Positions 39,662 through 50,116 of a stretch of 64,000 bases of DNA are shown here, piece after piece. The position numbers were made by a program, and so were the translations under genes. Position 1 is the first letter of the stretch. The number at the start of each line of letters is the position of its first letter. The notes below the pieces were generated by a model, which was given only the letters and a program-made list of their open reading frames with translations, searched no databases and was not told where the DNA came from. This DNA comes from Rubellimicrobium sp. CFH 75288 (GTDB lineage: Bacteria; Pseudomonadota; Alphaproteobacteria; Rhodobacterales; Rhodobacteraceae): the NCBI RefSeq assembly GCF_009904055.1, contig NZ_WYDP01000002.1, positions 1 to 64,000 on the forward strand, written 5' to 3'.

Positions 39662-40702
39662 TCAGGCCCCCCAGGTCCAGCGCGCCCAAGCCCCGCCCAG
39701 CACCTCGAAGCGGGCCAGGAAGGCCACGATCACGACCCAGGCGAGCGACAGGGGGAGAAACACCTTCCAGCCCAGCCGCATGAGCTGGTCGTAGCGGTAG
39801 CGGGGGGTGATCGCCTTGACCATGGCGAACACGAAGAACAGCAGCAGGATCTTGAGCAGGAGCCAGAAGAAGCCGTGCGGCAGGCCCGGCACCGGCGACA
39901 GCCAGCCGCCGAAGAACAGCAGCGCCGTCAGCGTGCACATGAGCACGATCGCCATGTACTCGCCCACCATGAACAGCAGGAACGGCGTGGAGGAATACTC
40001 GACCTGGTAGCCGGCCACGAGCTCGGACTCGGCCTCGGGCAGGTCGAAGGGGGGGCGGTTGGTCTCGGCCAGGGCCGAGATGAAGAACAGCGGCACCATC
40101 GGCAGGTGCACGAGCCAGTACCAGCCGAACAGGCCGAGGCCCGTGTCCTGGGCGCGCACGATGGCGCCGAAATTGAGCGAGCCCGAGGAGATGATGACGC
40201 CGATGATGATGAGGCCGAGCGAGACCTCGTAGGAGATCATCTGGGCGGCCGAGCGCAGCGAGCCGAGGAACGGATACTTGGAGTTCGACGCCCAGCCGCC
40301 CATGATGATGCCGTAGACCCCGAGGGAGGAGATCGCGAGCACGTAGAGGACGGCCACGTTGATGTCGGCCAGCACCCAGCCGTCGTCGAAGGGGATCACC
40401 GCCCAGGCGACCGCGGCCACGACGAAGGAGATCAGGGGGGCCAGGAAGAAGACCGGCTTGTCCGCGCCGGCGGGGACCACGACCTCCTTGACGACATATT
40501 TGAGGAAGTCGGCGAAGCTCTGGAGCAGGCCGAAGGGGCCCACCACGTTGGGGCCGCGGCGCAGCTGGACGGCCGCCCACACCTTGCGGTCGGCATAGAG
40601 CAGGAAGGCCAGGGCGACGAGGAGCGGAACCAGGATCAGCAGGCACTGGAGCAGGATCACGAGGACGATCCCCAGCGGGTGATCCGTGAAGAAGGCAGGC
40701 AT
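39662..40702 (-). CDS. nuoH: NADH-quinone oxidoreductase subunit H
   Basis: Membrane subunit at the quinone entry site of complex I, 346 residues and eight helices. Signature [20 protein letters not shown] lies near residue 37, [10 protein letters not shown] near 150, and the charged [20 protein letters not shown] near 210 (split as [13 protein letters not shown] and [11 protein letters not shown]). A lipoprotein gene separates it from nuoG. Confidence 0.97.
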   Translation of the reverse strand: MPAFFTDHPLGIVLVILLQCLLILVPLLVALAFLLYADRKVWAAVQLRRGPNVVGPFGLLQSFADFLKYVVKEVVVPAGADKPVFFLAPLISFVVAAVAWAVIPFDDGWVLADINVAVLYVLAISSLGVYGIIMGGWASNSKYPFLGSLRSAAQMISYEVSLGLIIIGVIISSGSLNFGAIVRAQDTGLGLFGWYWLVHLPMVPLFFISALAETNRPPFDLPEAESELVAGYQVEYSSTPFLLFMVGEYMAIVLMCTLTALLFFGGWLSPVPGLPHGFFWLLLKILLLFFVFAMVKAITPRYRYDQLMRLGWKVFLPLSLAWVVIVAFLARFEVLGGAWARWTWGA

Positions 40703-40711
40703 CCGTTCCCC

Positions 40712-41125
40712 CTAGACACTCGGAACGCCGCTCTGGCCGCATTCGGCGGCCACAACCTCGGCGTCGATCGTCCGCAATCCCGGCGGCAGCGCGGGCGAGA
40801 CCGTGTAAACAGCATCCGCGCGCCAGATTCCAGCCGATTCCTCGGTAAGGGTGCGCACGTGACGGGCAAAGCCGTAGCCCCGGATCAGGGCATAGCGCGC
40901 CGCCGCGCAGCGCGCGTAGCGGTCGAGATCGGCCACGCCCCGCGCGCCGCGCATCGCGACGCGGAAGCGCACCAGATCGTCGTCGAGCAGCGCCGTCTCC
41001 ACCCCCAGATATTCCGGGCGCGCAGGTCCCGCCGGCGCCGCCGCGTCGCCGTCCGGCGGCGCACCGGGCAACGCCCCGCAGGCCGTCAGGGCCGCGAGCG
41101 ACAGGACGGCGGCCAAGCGCCTCAC
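40712..41125 (-). CDS. Small lipoprotein between nuoG and nuoH
   Basis: A 137-residue protein with a lipoprotein signal, ending in lipobox LTAC at about residue 18. The mature part has two or three further cysteines ([12 protein letters not shown] and VAAECGQ) and a pattern of short strands. I do not recognise a family. GTG 41125 overlaps the nuoG stop (GTGA). Its position suggests it is exported to the periplasmic face while complex I is built, but no function can be assigned. Confidence 0.78.
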   Translation of the reverse strand: MRRLAAVLSLAALTACGALPGAPPDGDAAAPAGPARPEYLGVETALLDDDLVRFRVAMRGARGVADLDRYARCAAARYALIRGYGFARHVRTLTEESAGIWRADAVYTVSPALPPGLRTIDAEVVAAECGQSGVPSV

Positions 41126-43152
41126 TCCGCGGCCATCCTCGGGCGGCGTCGCGCCGCCTCGGCGGCGGAGAGTTCCGCCATCAGGGGACTGGCCCGCAGG
41201 ATCGGGTTCGTGAGGTAGAAGTCGCGCACGGGCGAGCGGAAGGCCCCCTCGCCCATCGGACGCGGGGCGCGCCGCGGCAGGCGGTTCTGCGGAACGGCGT
41301 CGATCTCGGCCAGATGGGGATGGGCCGCGACCATGGCGCGGCGCAGTTCGGGCAGGCTGTCCCAGGGCTGGGCGGCGCCGAGCCGCGCCGACAGCGCGCG
41401 CAGGATCGCCCAGTTCTCCTTGGCCTCGCCGGGGGGAAAGCCCGCGCGCAGCGCCATCTGGGGCCGGCCCTCGGTGTTGACGAAGATCCCCGCCTCCTCG
41501 GTCCAGGCGGCCGAGGGCAGGATCAGGTCGGCGCGATGGGCGCCACGGTCGCCATGGCTGCCCTGGTAGATGACGAAGGGGCCGGGCGGGATGTCCGTCT
41601 CGTCCACGCCGAGCGCATAGATGCAGGCGGCGCCCCGCAGCGCGGCGGCCATCCCGCCCTCGGTCCAGCAGCCCACATCCATCGCGCCCACGCGGCCGGC
41701 GGCCGTGTGCAGGATGAGGAGCCCCGCCTCCATCCGCTCGGCCAGGGCGAGGACGTTGGCCAGGACCGCCTCGCCGTCGGGGCCCGTGAGCGCCCCCTGC
41801 CCCAGGATCACGAGCGCGGGCGCCCCGGCGGGGGCGGCCTCCCCGACCATCGCGGCGAGGGCGGCGCGGCCCTCGCCCCGGTGGGTGTAGTCGTAGGTGA
41901 GGTCGGCCCCCTCGCCCACCAGCTCGATCTCGGCGCCGCGCAGCCAGGCGCCGCGGATGCGCGCATTGAGCACGGGCGCCTCGAGCCGGGGATTGGTGCC
42001 CACGAGGACGATGCGGCGCGCGGCCGAGATGTCCTCGATCCGGGCGTTGCCGGCATAGCCGCCGCGCGGATCGGGGAGGAGGGCGGCGCCGTCCGTGCGG
42101 CATTCCACCCGCCCGCCGAGGCGCCCCGCCACCAGGTCGCGCAGCGCGAAGGCGGATTCGGTCGAGGCGAGGTCGCCCACCAGCCCCGCGACGGGCCCGT
42201 TCCGCAGCGCGCGGGCCGCCACCTCGAGCGCCTCGTCCCAGCGGGCGGGGCGCAGGCGTCCGTTCTCGCGCAGGTAGGGCCGGTCGAGGCGCTGGCGGCG
42301 CAGGCCGTCCCAGGCGAAGCGGGTCGTGTCGGAGATCCACTCCTCGTTGATGCCGTCGTGGTTGAGGGGCAGGATGCGCATGACCTCGCGCCCCTTGGTG
42401 TCCACGCGGATGTTGGAGCCGAGCGCGTCCATCACGTCCACGCTGTCGGTCTTGGTCAGCTCCCACGGGCGGGCCTTGAAGGCGTAGGGCTTGGAGACCA
42501 GCGCGCCCACGGGGCAGAGGTCGATGATGTTGCCCTGGAGGTTGGAGGCCAGCGTCTGGTTGAGATAGGAGGTGATCTCCGCATCCTCGCCCCGGCCGGT
42601 CTGGCCCATCTGGGTGATGCCCGCCACCTCGGTGGTGAAGCGCACGCAGCGCGTGCAGGAGATGCAGCGCGTCATGTGCGTCTCGACCAGGGGGCCGAGG
42701 TCGAGATCCTCGGCCGCGCGCTTGGGCTCGCGGTAGCGCGAGAAGTCCATGCCGTAGGCCACGGCCTGGTCCTGAAGGTCGCATTCGCCGCCCTGGTCGC
42801 AGATCGGGCAGTCGAGCGGGTGGTTGATGAGCAGGAATTCCATGACGCCCGCGCGCGCCTTGCGCACCATGGGCGAGTTCGTCAGCACCACGGGAGGCTG
42901 CCCCTCGGGACCGGGGCGGAGGTCCTTGACCTGCATGGCGCAGGAGGCGGTAGGCTTGGGAGGCCCGCCCTTCACCTCGACGAGGCACATGCGGCAATTG
43001 CCGGCGATCGACAGCCGCTCGTGATAGCAGAAGCGGGGAATCTCGATCCCGGCGAGATCGCAGGCCTGAAGGATCGTCAGGGCGCCGGGCACCTCGTAGA
43101 CCTGCCCGTCGATGGAGATGGGCTTGAGATCGCTCGTCGGCTGCTCGGCCAT
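41122..43152 (-). CDS. nuoG: NADH-quinone oxidoreductase subunit G
   Basis: Largest peripheral subunit of complex I. The protein has 676 residues. The N-terminal 2Fe-2S domain has [21 protein letters not shown] with [10 protein letters not shown] His-ligated cluster follows in [19 protein letters not shown], then a 4Fe-4S set [13 protein letters not shown] with [11 protein letters not shown]. The C-terminal molybdopterin-oxidoreductase-like domain, without cofactor motif, ends in [10 protein letters not shown] 111-base gap with no gene separates it from the upstream DUF5333-like gene. Confidence 0.96.
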   Translation of the reverse strand: MAEQPTSDLKPISIDGQVYEVPGALTILQACDLAGIEIPRFCYHERLSIAGNCRMCLVEVKGGPPKPTASCAMQVKDLRPGPEGQPPVVLTNSPMVRKARAGVMEFLLINHPLDCPICDQGGECDLQDQAVAYGMDFSRYREPKRAAEDLDLGPLVETHMTRCISCTRCVRFTTEVAGITQMGQTGRGEDAEITSYLNQTLASNLQGNIIDLCPVGALVSKPYAFKARPWELTKTDSVDVMDALGSNIRVDTKGREVMRILPLNHDGINEEWISDTTRFAWDGLRRQRLDRPYLRENGRLRPARWDEALEVAARALRNGPVAGLVGDLASTESAFALRDLVAGRLGGRVECRTDGAALLPDPRGGYAGNARIEDISAARRIVLVGTNPRLEAPVLNARIRGAWLRGAEIELVGEGADLTYDYTHRGEGRAALAAMVGEAAPAGAPALVILGQGALTGPDGEAVLANVLALAERMEAGLLILHTAAGRVGAMDVGCWTEGGMAAALRGAACIYALGVDETDIPPGPFVIYQGSHGDRGAHRADLILPSAAWTEEAGIFVNTEGRPQMALRAGFPPGEAKENWAILRALSARLGAAQPWDSLPELRRAMVAAHPHLAEIDAVPQNRLPRRAPRPMGEGAFRSPVRDFYLTNPILRASPLMAELSAAEAARRRPRMAAE

Positions 43153-43263
43153 GCGCGGTGGTCCCCTGCTCGCGGGAGGGGGCCGGCGTTCCGGCCCCGG
43201 TCGCGCGTCTCTCTAGCGCGGGGCACGCGCCGGCGCCAGACGTCGAAGCGTCGCGGGACGGCC

Positions 43264-43686
43264 TCAGGCGGGAGCGAGAAGGCCGCCGATCCGGCTGCCC
43301 TTTTCCATCTCGGCACGGCCCACGGCGCAATAGGTCTCGGCCTGGCCCTCGACCGCCCCCATGGCGCGCAGGCGGGCGCGGGCGATCCCCTCGAGGCGGG
43401 CCTTTTCCTCGCGGTTGCGGATATAGGCCTGGATCTCCTCGTTGGAAAAGCCGAGGCGGCGGGCGTGCCCCTCGAGCGACCACAGAAAGGCAAGGCCCTG
43501 GAGGCGGCGCCCCTCGAGCGAGTCGCAGACCCGGCCGATCTCGTAGGCGATGGCGGTGTCGATGAGCCCTTCGGTGATGTACTCGACCTGTCCGATGGCG
43601 GGCACCTCGGCGGCGGCGGAGACGGGCGCGGCCAGCGTGGCGAACAGGCCGACGGCGGAAAGACGGAAAGCCTGGGCGGGGGTCAT
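43264..43686 (-). CDS. Secreted DUF5333-like protein in the nuo operon
   Basis: A 140-residue protein with a cleavable signal peptide (to about AAAEV, residue 27) and a helical domain. The domain shows EYITEGLIDTAIAYEIGRVCDS, LGFSNEEIQAYIRNREEKAR and ETYCAVGRAEMEKGSRIG. Two cysteines could form a disulfide. I recall the family as DUF5333, restricted to Rhodobacteraceae and found in this locus; that is from memory. ATG 43686 has AGGAG upstream. Function unknown. Confidence 0.8.
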   Translation of the reverse strand: MTPAQAFRLSAVGLFATLAAPVSAAAEVPAIGQVEYITEGLIDTAIAYEIGRVCDSLEGRRLQGLAFLWSLEGHARRLGFSNEEIQAYIRNREEKARLEGIARARLRAMGAVEGQAETYCAVGRAEMEKGSRIGGLLAPA

Positions 43687-43758
43687 GGATCGCTCCTGTC
43701 CGGGTGGAAGGCCGGTGCGGGATTCGCTGCGCCCCGGTGCCGGCCAAGGCGCCTCCCC

Positions 43759-43788
43759 ATATGGCCGCTCCGCGCCGCTAGGCCATAT
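43759..43788. promoter_or_regulatory. Inverted repeat in the gap between the opposed small genes
   Basis: ATATGGCC (43759-43766) and GGCCATAT (43781-43788) form a perfect 8-bp inverted repeat around 14 bases. It is AT-rich against its surroundings and lies about 75 bases before the minus-strand ATG at 43686. A 14-base palindrome, GGCGCCGCGGCGCC, follows at 43848-43861. Either could be an operator or a transcript hairpin. Confidence 0.4.
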
Positions 43789-43894
43789 CAAGCCTTCGTG
43801 GGGCGGCGACAGGCTGCCCGGAAGCCGCCCCGGCGGTCTGGAACCGCGGCGCCGCGGCGCCGTTCGTCCGGTGACAACGACCCCGGAGCCTGCC

Positions 43895-44119
43895 ATGACC
43901 CTGACCCGACCCGTTCTGGTCCTGACCGCGCTGGCGCTGGCCGGCCTCGCCTATGCCTGGCGGGCGCGGCCGGGCGAGATCGGCGCGACGCCGTCGCCGC
44001 ACCATCCGATCCGCGACGCGGGCCGCGACCAGATGCGGCTCAAGCCCCTGGAATGGGACCGCCACGACGAGGCGCTGGACGAGACCTTTCCGGCCTCGGA
44101 CCCTGCCACGCGCTACTGA
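43895..44119 (+). CDS. Small membrane-anchored protein on the opposite strand inside the nuo operon
   Basis: A 74-residue protein with one N-terminal hydrophobic helix (VLVLTALALAGLAYAW) and a short hydrophilic tail. The tail ends WDRHDEALDETFPASDPATRY. That C-terminal pattern, D-x-x-x-D-E-T/S-F-P-A-S-D-P, recurs in many small proteobacterial proteins of unknown function, which supports a real gene. GGAG lies upstream of the ATG. It is oriented against the nuo genes and ends 9 bases before the nuoF stop. Confidence 0.75.
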   Translation: MTLTRPVLVLTALALAGLAYAWRARPGEIGATPSPHHPIRDAGRDQMRLKPLEWDRHDEALDETFPASDPATRY

Positions 44120-44128
44120 GGGGGCGGC

Positions 44129-45430
44129 CTATTCGGCCGCCACCGGCACGGCCGCCGCGGGGCGGACGAGGCGGCCGCGGATGCGGTCCTCGATCTCGTC
44201 GCGGAAGTTGCGGATCAGGCCCTGGATCGGCCAGGCGGCCGCATCGCCCAGCGCGCAGATCGTGTGCCCCTCGACCTGCTTGGTCACGTCGAGGAGCATG
44301 TCGATCTCCTCCACACGCGCCTGGCCGGTCACGAGGCGCTCCATCACGCGCATCATCCAGCCCGTCCCCTCGCGGCAGGGGGTGCACTGGCCGCAGCTCT
44401 CGTGCTTGTAGAACTTGGACAGCCGCCAGATCGCCTTGATGATGTCGGTGCTCTGGTCCATCACGATCACGGCCGCGGTGCCGAGGCCGGATTTCTGCTC
44501 GCGCAGCCAGTCGAAATCCATGATCGCATCCTCCATCGCCTCGGCGCGCAGGCAGGGGACGGAGGAGCCGCCGGGGATCACGGCCTTGAGGTTCTTCCAG
44601 CCGCCGCGGATGCCGCCGCAATGGGTCTCGACGAGCTCGCGGAAGGGGATCGACATGGCCTCCTCGACGACGCAGGGGCGCTCGACATGGCCGGAGATGG
44701 CGAAGATCTTGGTGCCCGTGTTGTTGGGCCGGCCGAAGCCCGCGAACCACGCGGCCCCGCGCCGCAGGATCGTCGGCGCCACGGCGATCGATTCGACATT
44801 GTTGACGGTGGTGGGGCAACCCCAGAGGCCCGCGCCGGCCGGAAAGGGCGGCTTCATGCGGGGCATGCCCTTCTTGCCCTCGAGCGATTCGAGAAGGGCC
44901 GTCTCCTCGCCGCAGATATAGGCGCCAGCGCCGTGATGGAGGTAGAGGTCGAAGTCCCAGCCCGAGCCGCAGGCGTTCGGGCCGATCAGCCCGGCCTCGT
45001 AGGCTTCGTCGATGGCGGTCTGGAGGGCCTCGCGTTCGCGGATGTATTCGCCGCGGATGTAGATGTAGGCGGCATGCGCACCCATGGCGAAGGAGGCGAC
45101 GAGGCAGCCCTCGACCAGCGTGTGCGGGTCGTGGCGCATGATCTCGCGGTCCTTGCAGGTGCCGGGCTCGCTCTCGTCGGCGTTGACCACGAGATAGGAG
45201 GGGCGGCCGTCGCTCTCCTTGGGCATGAAGGACCACTTGAGCCCGGTCGGGAAGCCCGCGCCGCCGCGGCCCCGCAGGCCCGAGGCCTTGATCTCGGACA
45301 CGATCCAGTCGCGTCCCCTGGCCAGCAGGTCGGCCGTGCCGTCCCAGTGGCCGCGGGCACGGGCACCGGCGAGGGAGCGGTCGTGCATCCCGTAGAGGTT
45401 GGTGAAGATGCGGTCCTTGTCCTCGAGCAT
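44129..45430 (-). CDS. nuoF: NADH-quinone oxidoreductase subunit F
   Basis: NADH- and FMN-binding subunit of complex I with cluster N3. The protein has 433 residues. NAD site [16 protein letters not shown] lies near residue 52 and FMN site [13 protein letters not shown] near 85. AYIYIRGEY and [17 protein letters not shown] follow. The 4Fe-4S ligands are in [12 protein letters not shown] near 350 and the last cysteine in [13 protein letters not shown]. Confidence 0.97.
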   Translation of the reverse strand: MLEDKDRIFTNLYGMHDRSLAGARARGHWDGTADLLARGRDWIVSEIKASGLRGRGGAGFPTGLKWSFMPKESDGRPSYLVVNADESEPGTCKDREIMRHDPHTLVEGCLVASFAMGAHAAYIYIRGEYIREREALQTAIDEAYEAGLIGPNACGSGWDFDLYLHHGAGAYICGEETALLESLEGKKGMPRMKPPFPAGAGLWGCPTTVNNVESIAVAPTILRRGAAWFAGFGRPNNTGTKIFAISGHVERPCVVEEAMSIPFRELVETHCGGIRGGWKNLKAVIPGGSSVPCLRAEAMEDAIMDFDWLREQKSGLGTAAVIVMDQSTDIIKAIWRLSKFYKHESCGQCTPCREGTGWMMRVMERLVTGQARVEEIDMLLDVTKQVEGHTICALGDAAAWPIQGLIRNFRDEIEDRIRGRLVRPAAAVPVAAE

Positions 45431-45433
45431 CGG

Positions 45434-45781
45434 TCAGCCCCGTTGGTTGCGGCGCAGGCGCCAGGCCCGTCCTGTCAGATAGAGCGAAAAGGCAAAGCCC
45501 GCGAGCGCCGCGAGGTCGCAGAGCGCGCGCCACCGGAGCGGCCAGTCCCAGAGGTTGCCCGCCCAGGTGGCGGCGATCCAGAAGAGGCCCGTTCCGGCCA
45601 GCGCGAGGGCGGCGGTGCGGCCGGCGCGCGCCTGGCGCCGGTCGGCCTCGGTCGGGGGGCGGTGCGGGGGCGCAGGCGGCGGGACGGATCGCGGGGCGTT
45701 CCGCCGCGGGCGCACGGCCATGGGTGTGGGACGGGGCCGCTCTCCCCCTCCGTGACGGGAGGCTCCGCGCGACGGGGCCAT
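45434..45781 (-). CDS. DUF5337-like small membrane protein
   Basis: Up to 115 residues. The basic, Pro-rich N-terminus is followed by GRTAALALAGTGLFWIAATWAG and LCDLAALAGFAFSLYLTGRAWRLRR, two membrane helices. The two-helix core matches my memory of DUF5337, found beside nuoE in Rhodobacteraceae. The start is uncertain: ATG 45781 lies one base after the nuoE stop but lacks a ribosome site, and ATG 45721 would give 95 residues. Possibly a complex I-associated factor; unproven. Confidence 0.75.
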   Translation of the reverse strand: MAPSRGASRHGGGERPRPTPMAVRPRRNAPRSVPPPAPPHRPPTEADRRQARAGRTAALALAGTGLFWIAATWAGNLWDWPLRWRALCDLAALAGFAFSLYLTGRAWRLRRNQRG

Positions 45782-45782
45782 G

Positions 45783-47000
45783 TCAGGCCGGCCGGCCGGT
45801 CAGGCGGCGCGCCTGGCCGACCCAGTCCGACCGGACGATCAGCCCGCGGGCGGAGCCCAGACGCGACTCGACCCAGGCGATCTCGCCCGCGCCCCAGGCG
45901 GCGATCTGGTCGAGATGCCAGATGCCCAGTTCGTTCAGGGCCCGGGCGAGCGTCTCGTCCAGCCCGGCGATCCGGGTCAGGTCGTCCCCCCGCCCGAGGT
46001 GGGGCTCCAGCAGCAGCGGGGGCGGCTGCTCGGGCGCGAGCGGCTGGGCGGCCGGGGCGGGCTGGGTCGGGCCGGCCGCCTTGCCGCGCGGCACGACGCC
46101 GGTGGCCGGCCCCTCGGGCGTGGGAGCGGAACTGTCCAGCCCCTCGTCCGGGTTGGAGGGACCGGGAGGCTTGGCCGCAGAGGCGGCGGGGGCCTGCTGG
46201 ACCATGATGCCCGATTCGTCGGCCGGGTGCCCGGCGGCGGGACGCGGCTCGGCGGCCTCGTCGGGCGGAACGGGAGCGGGAGCGGGCGGCGGGCGCAGCC
46301 AGGGGGTGCGCAGCGGCACCTCGGTCCCGTCGATGCGCTTGACCGTGTCGCCGATCGCGAGCGCGAGGGCGACGGAGGCGTTGTGGGGCTGGCGCCCCGC
46401 ATCGTTCCAGCGGGTGAGCGTGGTCGGCCCCCCCGCCGGCTCGGAGGCGAAGCGGCCGGTCTGCGGGCCGGGGACGGGCACCTCTCTGGCCAGGAGCGCG
46501 TCGAGGATGCGCCCCAGACTCTCGGGGGAGAGATCCTCGTAGTAGTCCTTGCCGATCTGGGCCATGGGCGCATTGGCGCAGGCGCCGAGGCATTCCACCT
46601 CTTCCCAGGACAGGGCGCCGTCGGCGGAGAGCTGGTGCGGCTCGGGCGCGATGCGCGCCTGGCAGAGGGCGACCAGATCCTCTGCGCCGCGCAGCATGCA
46701 GGGGGTGGTCCCGCAGATCTGGATGTGGGCCACGCGCCCCACGGGGGCGAGCTGGAACATGAAGTAGAAGGTCGCCACCTCGAGCGCGCGGATATAGGGC
46801 ATGCCCAGCATGTCGGCGACATGCTCGATGGCGGGCTTGGAGAGCCATCCCTCCTGCTCCTGGGCCCGCCAGAGAAGCGGGATGATCGCGCTCGCCTGCC
46901 GGCCCTCGGGATATTTCTTCATCTGCGCCTCGGCCCAGGCGCGGTTGGCGGGCGTGAAGGCGAAGCTGTCGGGCTGGTCGTGGTGGAGGCGGCGGAGCAT
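45783..47000 (-). CDS. nuoE: NADH-quinone oxidoreductase subunit E with long C-terminal extension
   Basis: 2Fe-2S (N1a) subunit of complex I. Residues 1-170 are the thioredoxin-like NuoE domain, with ligands in [13 protein letters not shown] and [10 protein letters not shown]. The total length is 405 residues, against about 165-240 in most bacteria. A Pro/Ala-rich linker leads to a C-terminal module near residues 335-405: [41 protein letters not shown] and DWVGQARRL. It looks like a helix-hairpin-helix type domain. Rhodobacterales NuoE proteins share this extension as far as I recall; its function is unknown. The ATG lacks a clear ribosome site. Confidence 0.94.
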   Translation of the reverse strand: MLRRLHHDQPDSFAFTPANRAWAEAQMKKYPEGRQASAIIPLLWRAQEQEGWLSKPAIEHVADMLGMPYIRALEVATFYFMFQLAPVGRVAHIQICGTTPCMLRGAEDLVALCQARIAPEPHQLSADGALSWEEVECLGACANAPMAQIGKDYYEDLSPESLGRILDALLAREVPVPGPQTGRFASEPAGGPTTLTRWNDAGRQPHNASVALALAIGDTVKRIDGTEVPLRTPWLRPPPAPAPVPPDEAAEPRPAAGHPADESGIMVQQAPAASAAKPPGPSNPDEGLDSSAPTPEGPATGVVPRGKAAGPTQPAPAAQPLAPEQPPPLLLEPHLGRGDDLTRIAGLDETLARALNELGIWHLDQIAAWGAGEIAWVESRLGSARGLIVRSDWVGQARRLTGRPA

Positions 47001-47110
47001 CGGGCACCCGTGGCTGGGGTCGGCGGGGGCGGCCGGACCGCGGGGGACGGCCGGGACCGCCCCCCTCAAGCACGAATGGCGGCGGAGGAAAAGGGCCCCC
47101 TTCCCCTCCT

Positions 47111-47419
47111 TCAGATGCAGGAGGCCGACAGGATGCGGATGGAATCCCCGCCCGCCGCCTCGACCTGGCCGCGGGCCTGGAGCGCGGCGGTGAGGCCCGG
47201 CAGGTCCGCCTGCGTCAGGTTGGCGCGCAGCAGCACCGCGCCCAGATTGTCGCGGGTGAGCACGCAGCCCTCCTGCTCGATGGCGGCGACGAGGCGCTGC
47301 TCGGGCGGCAGGTCCACGGGCGTGGGGGTGGCCGCTGGGCGCGCGGCCTCGCTCACGGCGCCGCAGGCGGACAGCCCGATCAGGAGGCAAAGCGGAATGG
47401 CGGTTCTGGCGGCGGTCAT
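47111..47419 (-). CDS. Small lipoprotein between nuoD and nuoE
   Basis: A 102-residue protein with a lipoprotein signal, ending in lipobox LSAC at about residue 19. The mature part carries two cysteines ([11 protein letters not shown] and ILSASCI) and no recognised domain. GGGAG lies eight bases before the ATG. It is co-directional with nuoD and nuoE, with about 110-120 bases on each side. A second lipoprotein of similar design lies between nuoG and nuoH. Confidence 0.75.
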   Translation of the reverse strand: MTAARTAIPLCLLIGLSACGAVSEAARPAATPTPVDLPPEQRLVAAIEQEGCVLTRDNLGAVLLRANLTQADLPGLTAALQARGQVEAAGGDSIRILSASCI

Positions 47420-47541
47420 GCGGCGGCTCCCTGTTTCGTGGTGTCGTCACGGATCGCGCGGCCGACCGGGGGCCGGCAGCGCCTCCGTTCTAGGGCGGGG
47501 GGCCGGCAGAAAAAAGGCTTTGCGGCCCCTCCCTCCGCCCG

Positions 47542-48768
47542 TCAGCGGTCGATGGAGCCGAACACGATGTCGAGCGTGGCGATGATGGAGGCCACGTCCG
47601 CCAGCATGTGCCCGCGCGAGAGGTGGTCGATCGCCTGGAGGTGCAGGTAGTCGGCGCAGCGGATCTTGACCCGGTAGGGGCGGTTGGTGCCGTCGGCCAC
47701 GAGATAGACGCCGAACTCGCCCTTGGGCGCCTCGACGGCGGCATAGACCTCGCCCGCAGGGACGTGGAAGCCCTCGGTGTAGAGCTTGAAGTGGTGGATG
47801 AGGGCCTCCATGGAGGTCTTCATCTCGCCGCGGGTGGGGGGGGTGAGCTTGCCGCGGGCCAACACGTCGCCGTGCTCCACGCGCAGCCTGGCGATGGCCT
47901 GGCGGATGATCTTCGTGCTCTCGCGCATCTCCGCCATGCGGCAGAGGAAGCGGTCGTAATTGTCGCCGTTGCGGCCGACGGGAATCTGGAAGTCGAACTC
48001 GTCGTAGCACTCGTAGGGCTGGGAGCGGCGCAGGTCCCAAGGCAGACCCGAGGCGCGCGCCATGACGCCCGACAGGCCCCAGTCCTGCACGTCCTTTTCG
48101 GTGACGACCGCGATGTCGACGTTGCGCTGCTTGAAGATGCGGTTCTCGGTCAGGAGACCGTCGATGTCGTCGAGCACGGACGGAAAGCGGTCGGCCCAGG
48201 CCTCGATGTCGTCGAGAAGGTCGGGGGGCAGGTCCTGATGGACGCCGCCGGGGCGGAAGTAGTTGGCGTGCATCCGCGCGCCCGAGGCGCGCTCGTAGAA
48301 CTCGAAGAGCTTCTCGCGCTCCTCGAAGCCCCAGAGGGGCGGGGTGAGCGCGCCCACGTCCATCGCCCAGGTGGTGACGTTGAGCAGGTGGTTCAGGATG
48401 CGCGTGATTTCGGAATAAAGGACGCGGATCAGCGAGGCGCGGCGCGGCACCTCGACCCCCGTGAGCTTCTCGATGGCGAGGCACCACATGTGCTCCATCG
48501 CCATGGGCGAGCAGTAGTCGAGCCGGTCGAAATAGGGCAGCGACTGGAGATAGGTGCGCGTCTCGGTCAGCTTTTCGGTGCCGCGGTGCAGCAGGCCGAT
48601 ATGGGGATCGCAGCGCTCGACGATCTCGCCGTCGAGCTCGAGCACGAGGCGCAGCACCCCGTGGGCGGCCGGGTGCTGAGGCCCGAAATTGATGTTGAAG
48701 TTGCGGATGCGCTGCTCGGCGGTCAGCGCGTCGCCGAAGCCGTCCTGCGTCCTGGGGTCGCCGTCCAT
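47542..48768 (-). CDS. nuoD: NADH-quinone oxidoreductase subunit D
   Basis: Subunit forming the quinone pocket with NuoB, related to hydrogenase large subunits. The protein has 408 residues. [24 protein letters not shown] lies near residue 25, [12 protein letters not shown] near 55, [11 protein letters not shown] near 78, and [13 protein letters not shown] near 155. The C-terminus ends in [14 protein letters not shown]. The ATG at 48768 was chosen because conserved sequence begins soon after; AAGGA lies 11 bases upstream. Confidence 0.97.
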   Translation of the reverse strand: MDGDPRTQDGFGDALTAEQRIRNFNINFGPQHPAAHGVLRLVLELDGEIVERCDPHIGLLHRGTEKLTETRTYLQSLPYFDRLDYCSPMAMEHMWCLAIEKLTGVEVPRRASLIRVLYSEITRILNHLLNVTTWAMDVGALTPPLWGFEEREKLFEFYERASGARMHANYFRPGGVHQDLPPDLLDDIEAWADRFPSVLDDIDGLLTENRIFKQRNVDIAVVTEKDVQDWGLSGVMARASGLPWDLRRSQPYECYDEFDFQIPVGRNGDNYDRFLCRMAEMRESTKIIRQAIARLRVEHGDVLARGKLTPPTRGEMKTSMEALIHHFKLYTEGFHVPAGEVYAAVEAPKGEFGVYLVADGTNRPYRVKIRCADYLHLQAIDHLSRGHMLADVASIIATLDIVFGSIDR

Positions 48769-48791
48769 GATGCGCCCATCCTTTCGGTTGC

Positions 48792-49451
48792 TCAGCCGCC
48801 CCGCGCCTTCTCGTCGCCCGGCAGGAGCGAGGGGTCGGCATGGGCGCCGCCCTCCCACGGGGACAGGAAGTCGAACAGGCGGTATTCCTGCGACAGCTTG
48901 ACCGGCTCGTAGAGCACGCGCTTGCTCACCTCGTCGTAGCGGACCTCCACATAGCCGGTGGTGGGGAAGTCCTTGCGCAGGGGATGGCCGCGGAACCCGT
49001 AATCGGTGAGGATCCGCCGCAGGTCCGGGTGGCCCGCGAACACGATCCCGAACATGTCGAACACCTCGCGCTCGAACCAGTTGGCGCCGGGGAAGATCCC
49101 GGTGATGGTGGGCACCATCTCGTCCTCGCCCGCCTGGAGCTTGAGGCGGATGCGGTGGTTCCGGTACATGCTGAGCAGGTGATAGACCACGTCGAAGCGC
49201 CGCTCGCGCGCCGGCCAGTCCACGGCCGTCACGTCCACGATGGTCGAGAACAGGCAGGCCGAATCGTGGCGCAGGAACGACACGACATCGGCGATCGCCT
49301 CGCGCTCGACCTCCACGGTCAGCTCGCCCACGGCGACGCGCCAGCCGAGGACGGCGCGGCCGAGGCGCGCCTCGATGTGGCGGCCCAGCGTCTCGAGCGG
49401 GTGGGGCGCCTCGGTCGCGGCGGCGGTCTCGGCGGTGTCGGTGTCGGCCAT
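48792..49451 (-). CDS. nuoC: NADH-quinone oxidoreductase subunit C
   Basis: Peripheral-arm 30-kDa subunit of complex I, 219 residues, separate from nuoD rather than fused as in E. coli. The signature [22 protein letters not shown] and the family motif [26 protein letters not shown] (split as [14 protein letters not shown] and [14 protein letters not shown]) are intact, followed by GHPLRKDFP. Confidence 0.97.
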   Translation of the reverse strand: MADTDTAETAAATEAPHPLETLGRHIEARLGRAVLGWRVAVGELTVEVEREAIADVVSFLRHDSACLFSTIVDVTAVDWPARERRFDVVYHLLSMYRNHRIRLKLQAGEDEMVPTITGIFPGANWFEREVFDMFGIVFAGHPDLRRILTDYGFRGHPLRKDFPTTGYVEVRYDEVSKRVLYEPVKLSQEYRLFDFLSPWEGGAHADPSLLPGDEKARGG

Positions 49452-49471
49452 CGGATTCCCTCGGGCGCGCG

Positions 49472-50116
49472 TCAGCGGACGATGGTGCCGGTGCGGCGGA
49501 TCTTCCGCTGGAGCTGGAGGATGCCGTAGAGCAGCGCCTCGGCGGTGGGGGGGCAGCCGGGCACATAGACGTCCACGGGCACGATGCGGTCGCAGCCGCG
49601 CACCACCGAGTAGGAGAAGTGGTAGTAGCCGCCCCCGTTGGCGCAGGAGCCCATGGAGATGACGTAGCGCGGCTCCGGCATCTGGTCGTAGATCTTGCGG
49701 AAGGCGGGCGCCATCTTGTTGGTCAGCGTGCCCGCCACGATGATGAGGTCGGACTGGCGGGGCGAGGCGCGCGGGGCCGTGCCGAACCGCTCGAGGTCGT
49801 AGCGCGGCATGGAGGTATGCATCATCTCGACCGCGCAGCAGGCGAGGCCGAAGGTCATCCAGTGGAGCGATCCGGTGCGGGCCCAGTTGATGACGTCCGC
49901 GGTCGAGGTCACGAGGAAGCCGCGGTCGGCGAGGTCGGCGTTCATGCGCGCCACCGTCGCCTCGCGGTCGGGGCCGGCGGTGTAGAGACCGGTCTGCACC
50001 CCCTCGACCGGGGTGCCGCCCGTCTGCGGGCCGCCCTGCACGAGGCTGCCCAGGCGGCCGGGCTCGAGCCCGGCGAGGGTGACGCGGTTGCGGGTGTCGT
50101 CCTCGGTCACTGCCAT
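49472..50116 (-). CDS. nuoB: NADH-quinone oxidoreductase subunit B
   Basis: Subunit holding cluster N2, the last electron carrier before quinone. The protein has 214 residues, with an N-terminal extension of about 50 residues rich in Gly, Pro and Thr. The cluster ligands are the adjacent cysteines in [11 protein letters not shown], plus [12 protein letters not shown] and [19 protein letters not shown] 50116 overlaps the end of nuoA by 10 bases. Later starts would shorten the extension but lack a better ribosome site. Confidence 0.96.
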   Translation of the reverse strand: MAVTEDDTRNRVTLAGLEPGRLGSLVQGGPQTGGTPVEGVQTGLYTAGPDREATVARMNADLADRGFLVTSTADVINWARTGSLHWMTFGLACCAVEMMHTSMPRYDLERFGTAPRASPRQSDLIIVAGTLTNKMAPAFRKIYDQMPEPRYVISMGSCANGGGYYHFSYSVVRGCDRIVPVDVYVPGCPPTAEALLYGILQLQRKIRRTGTIVR

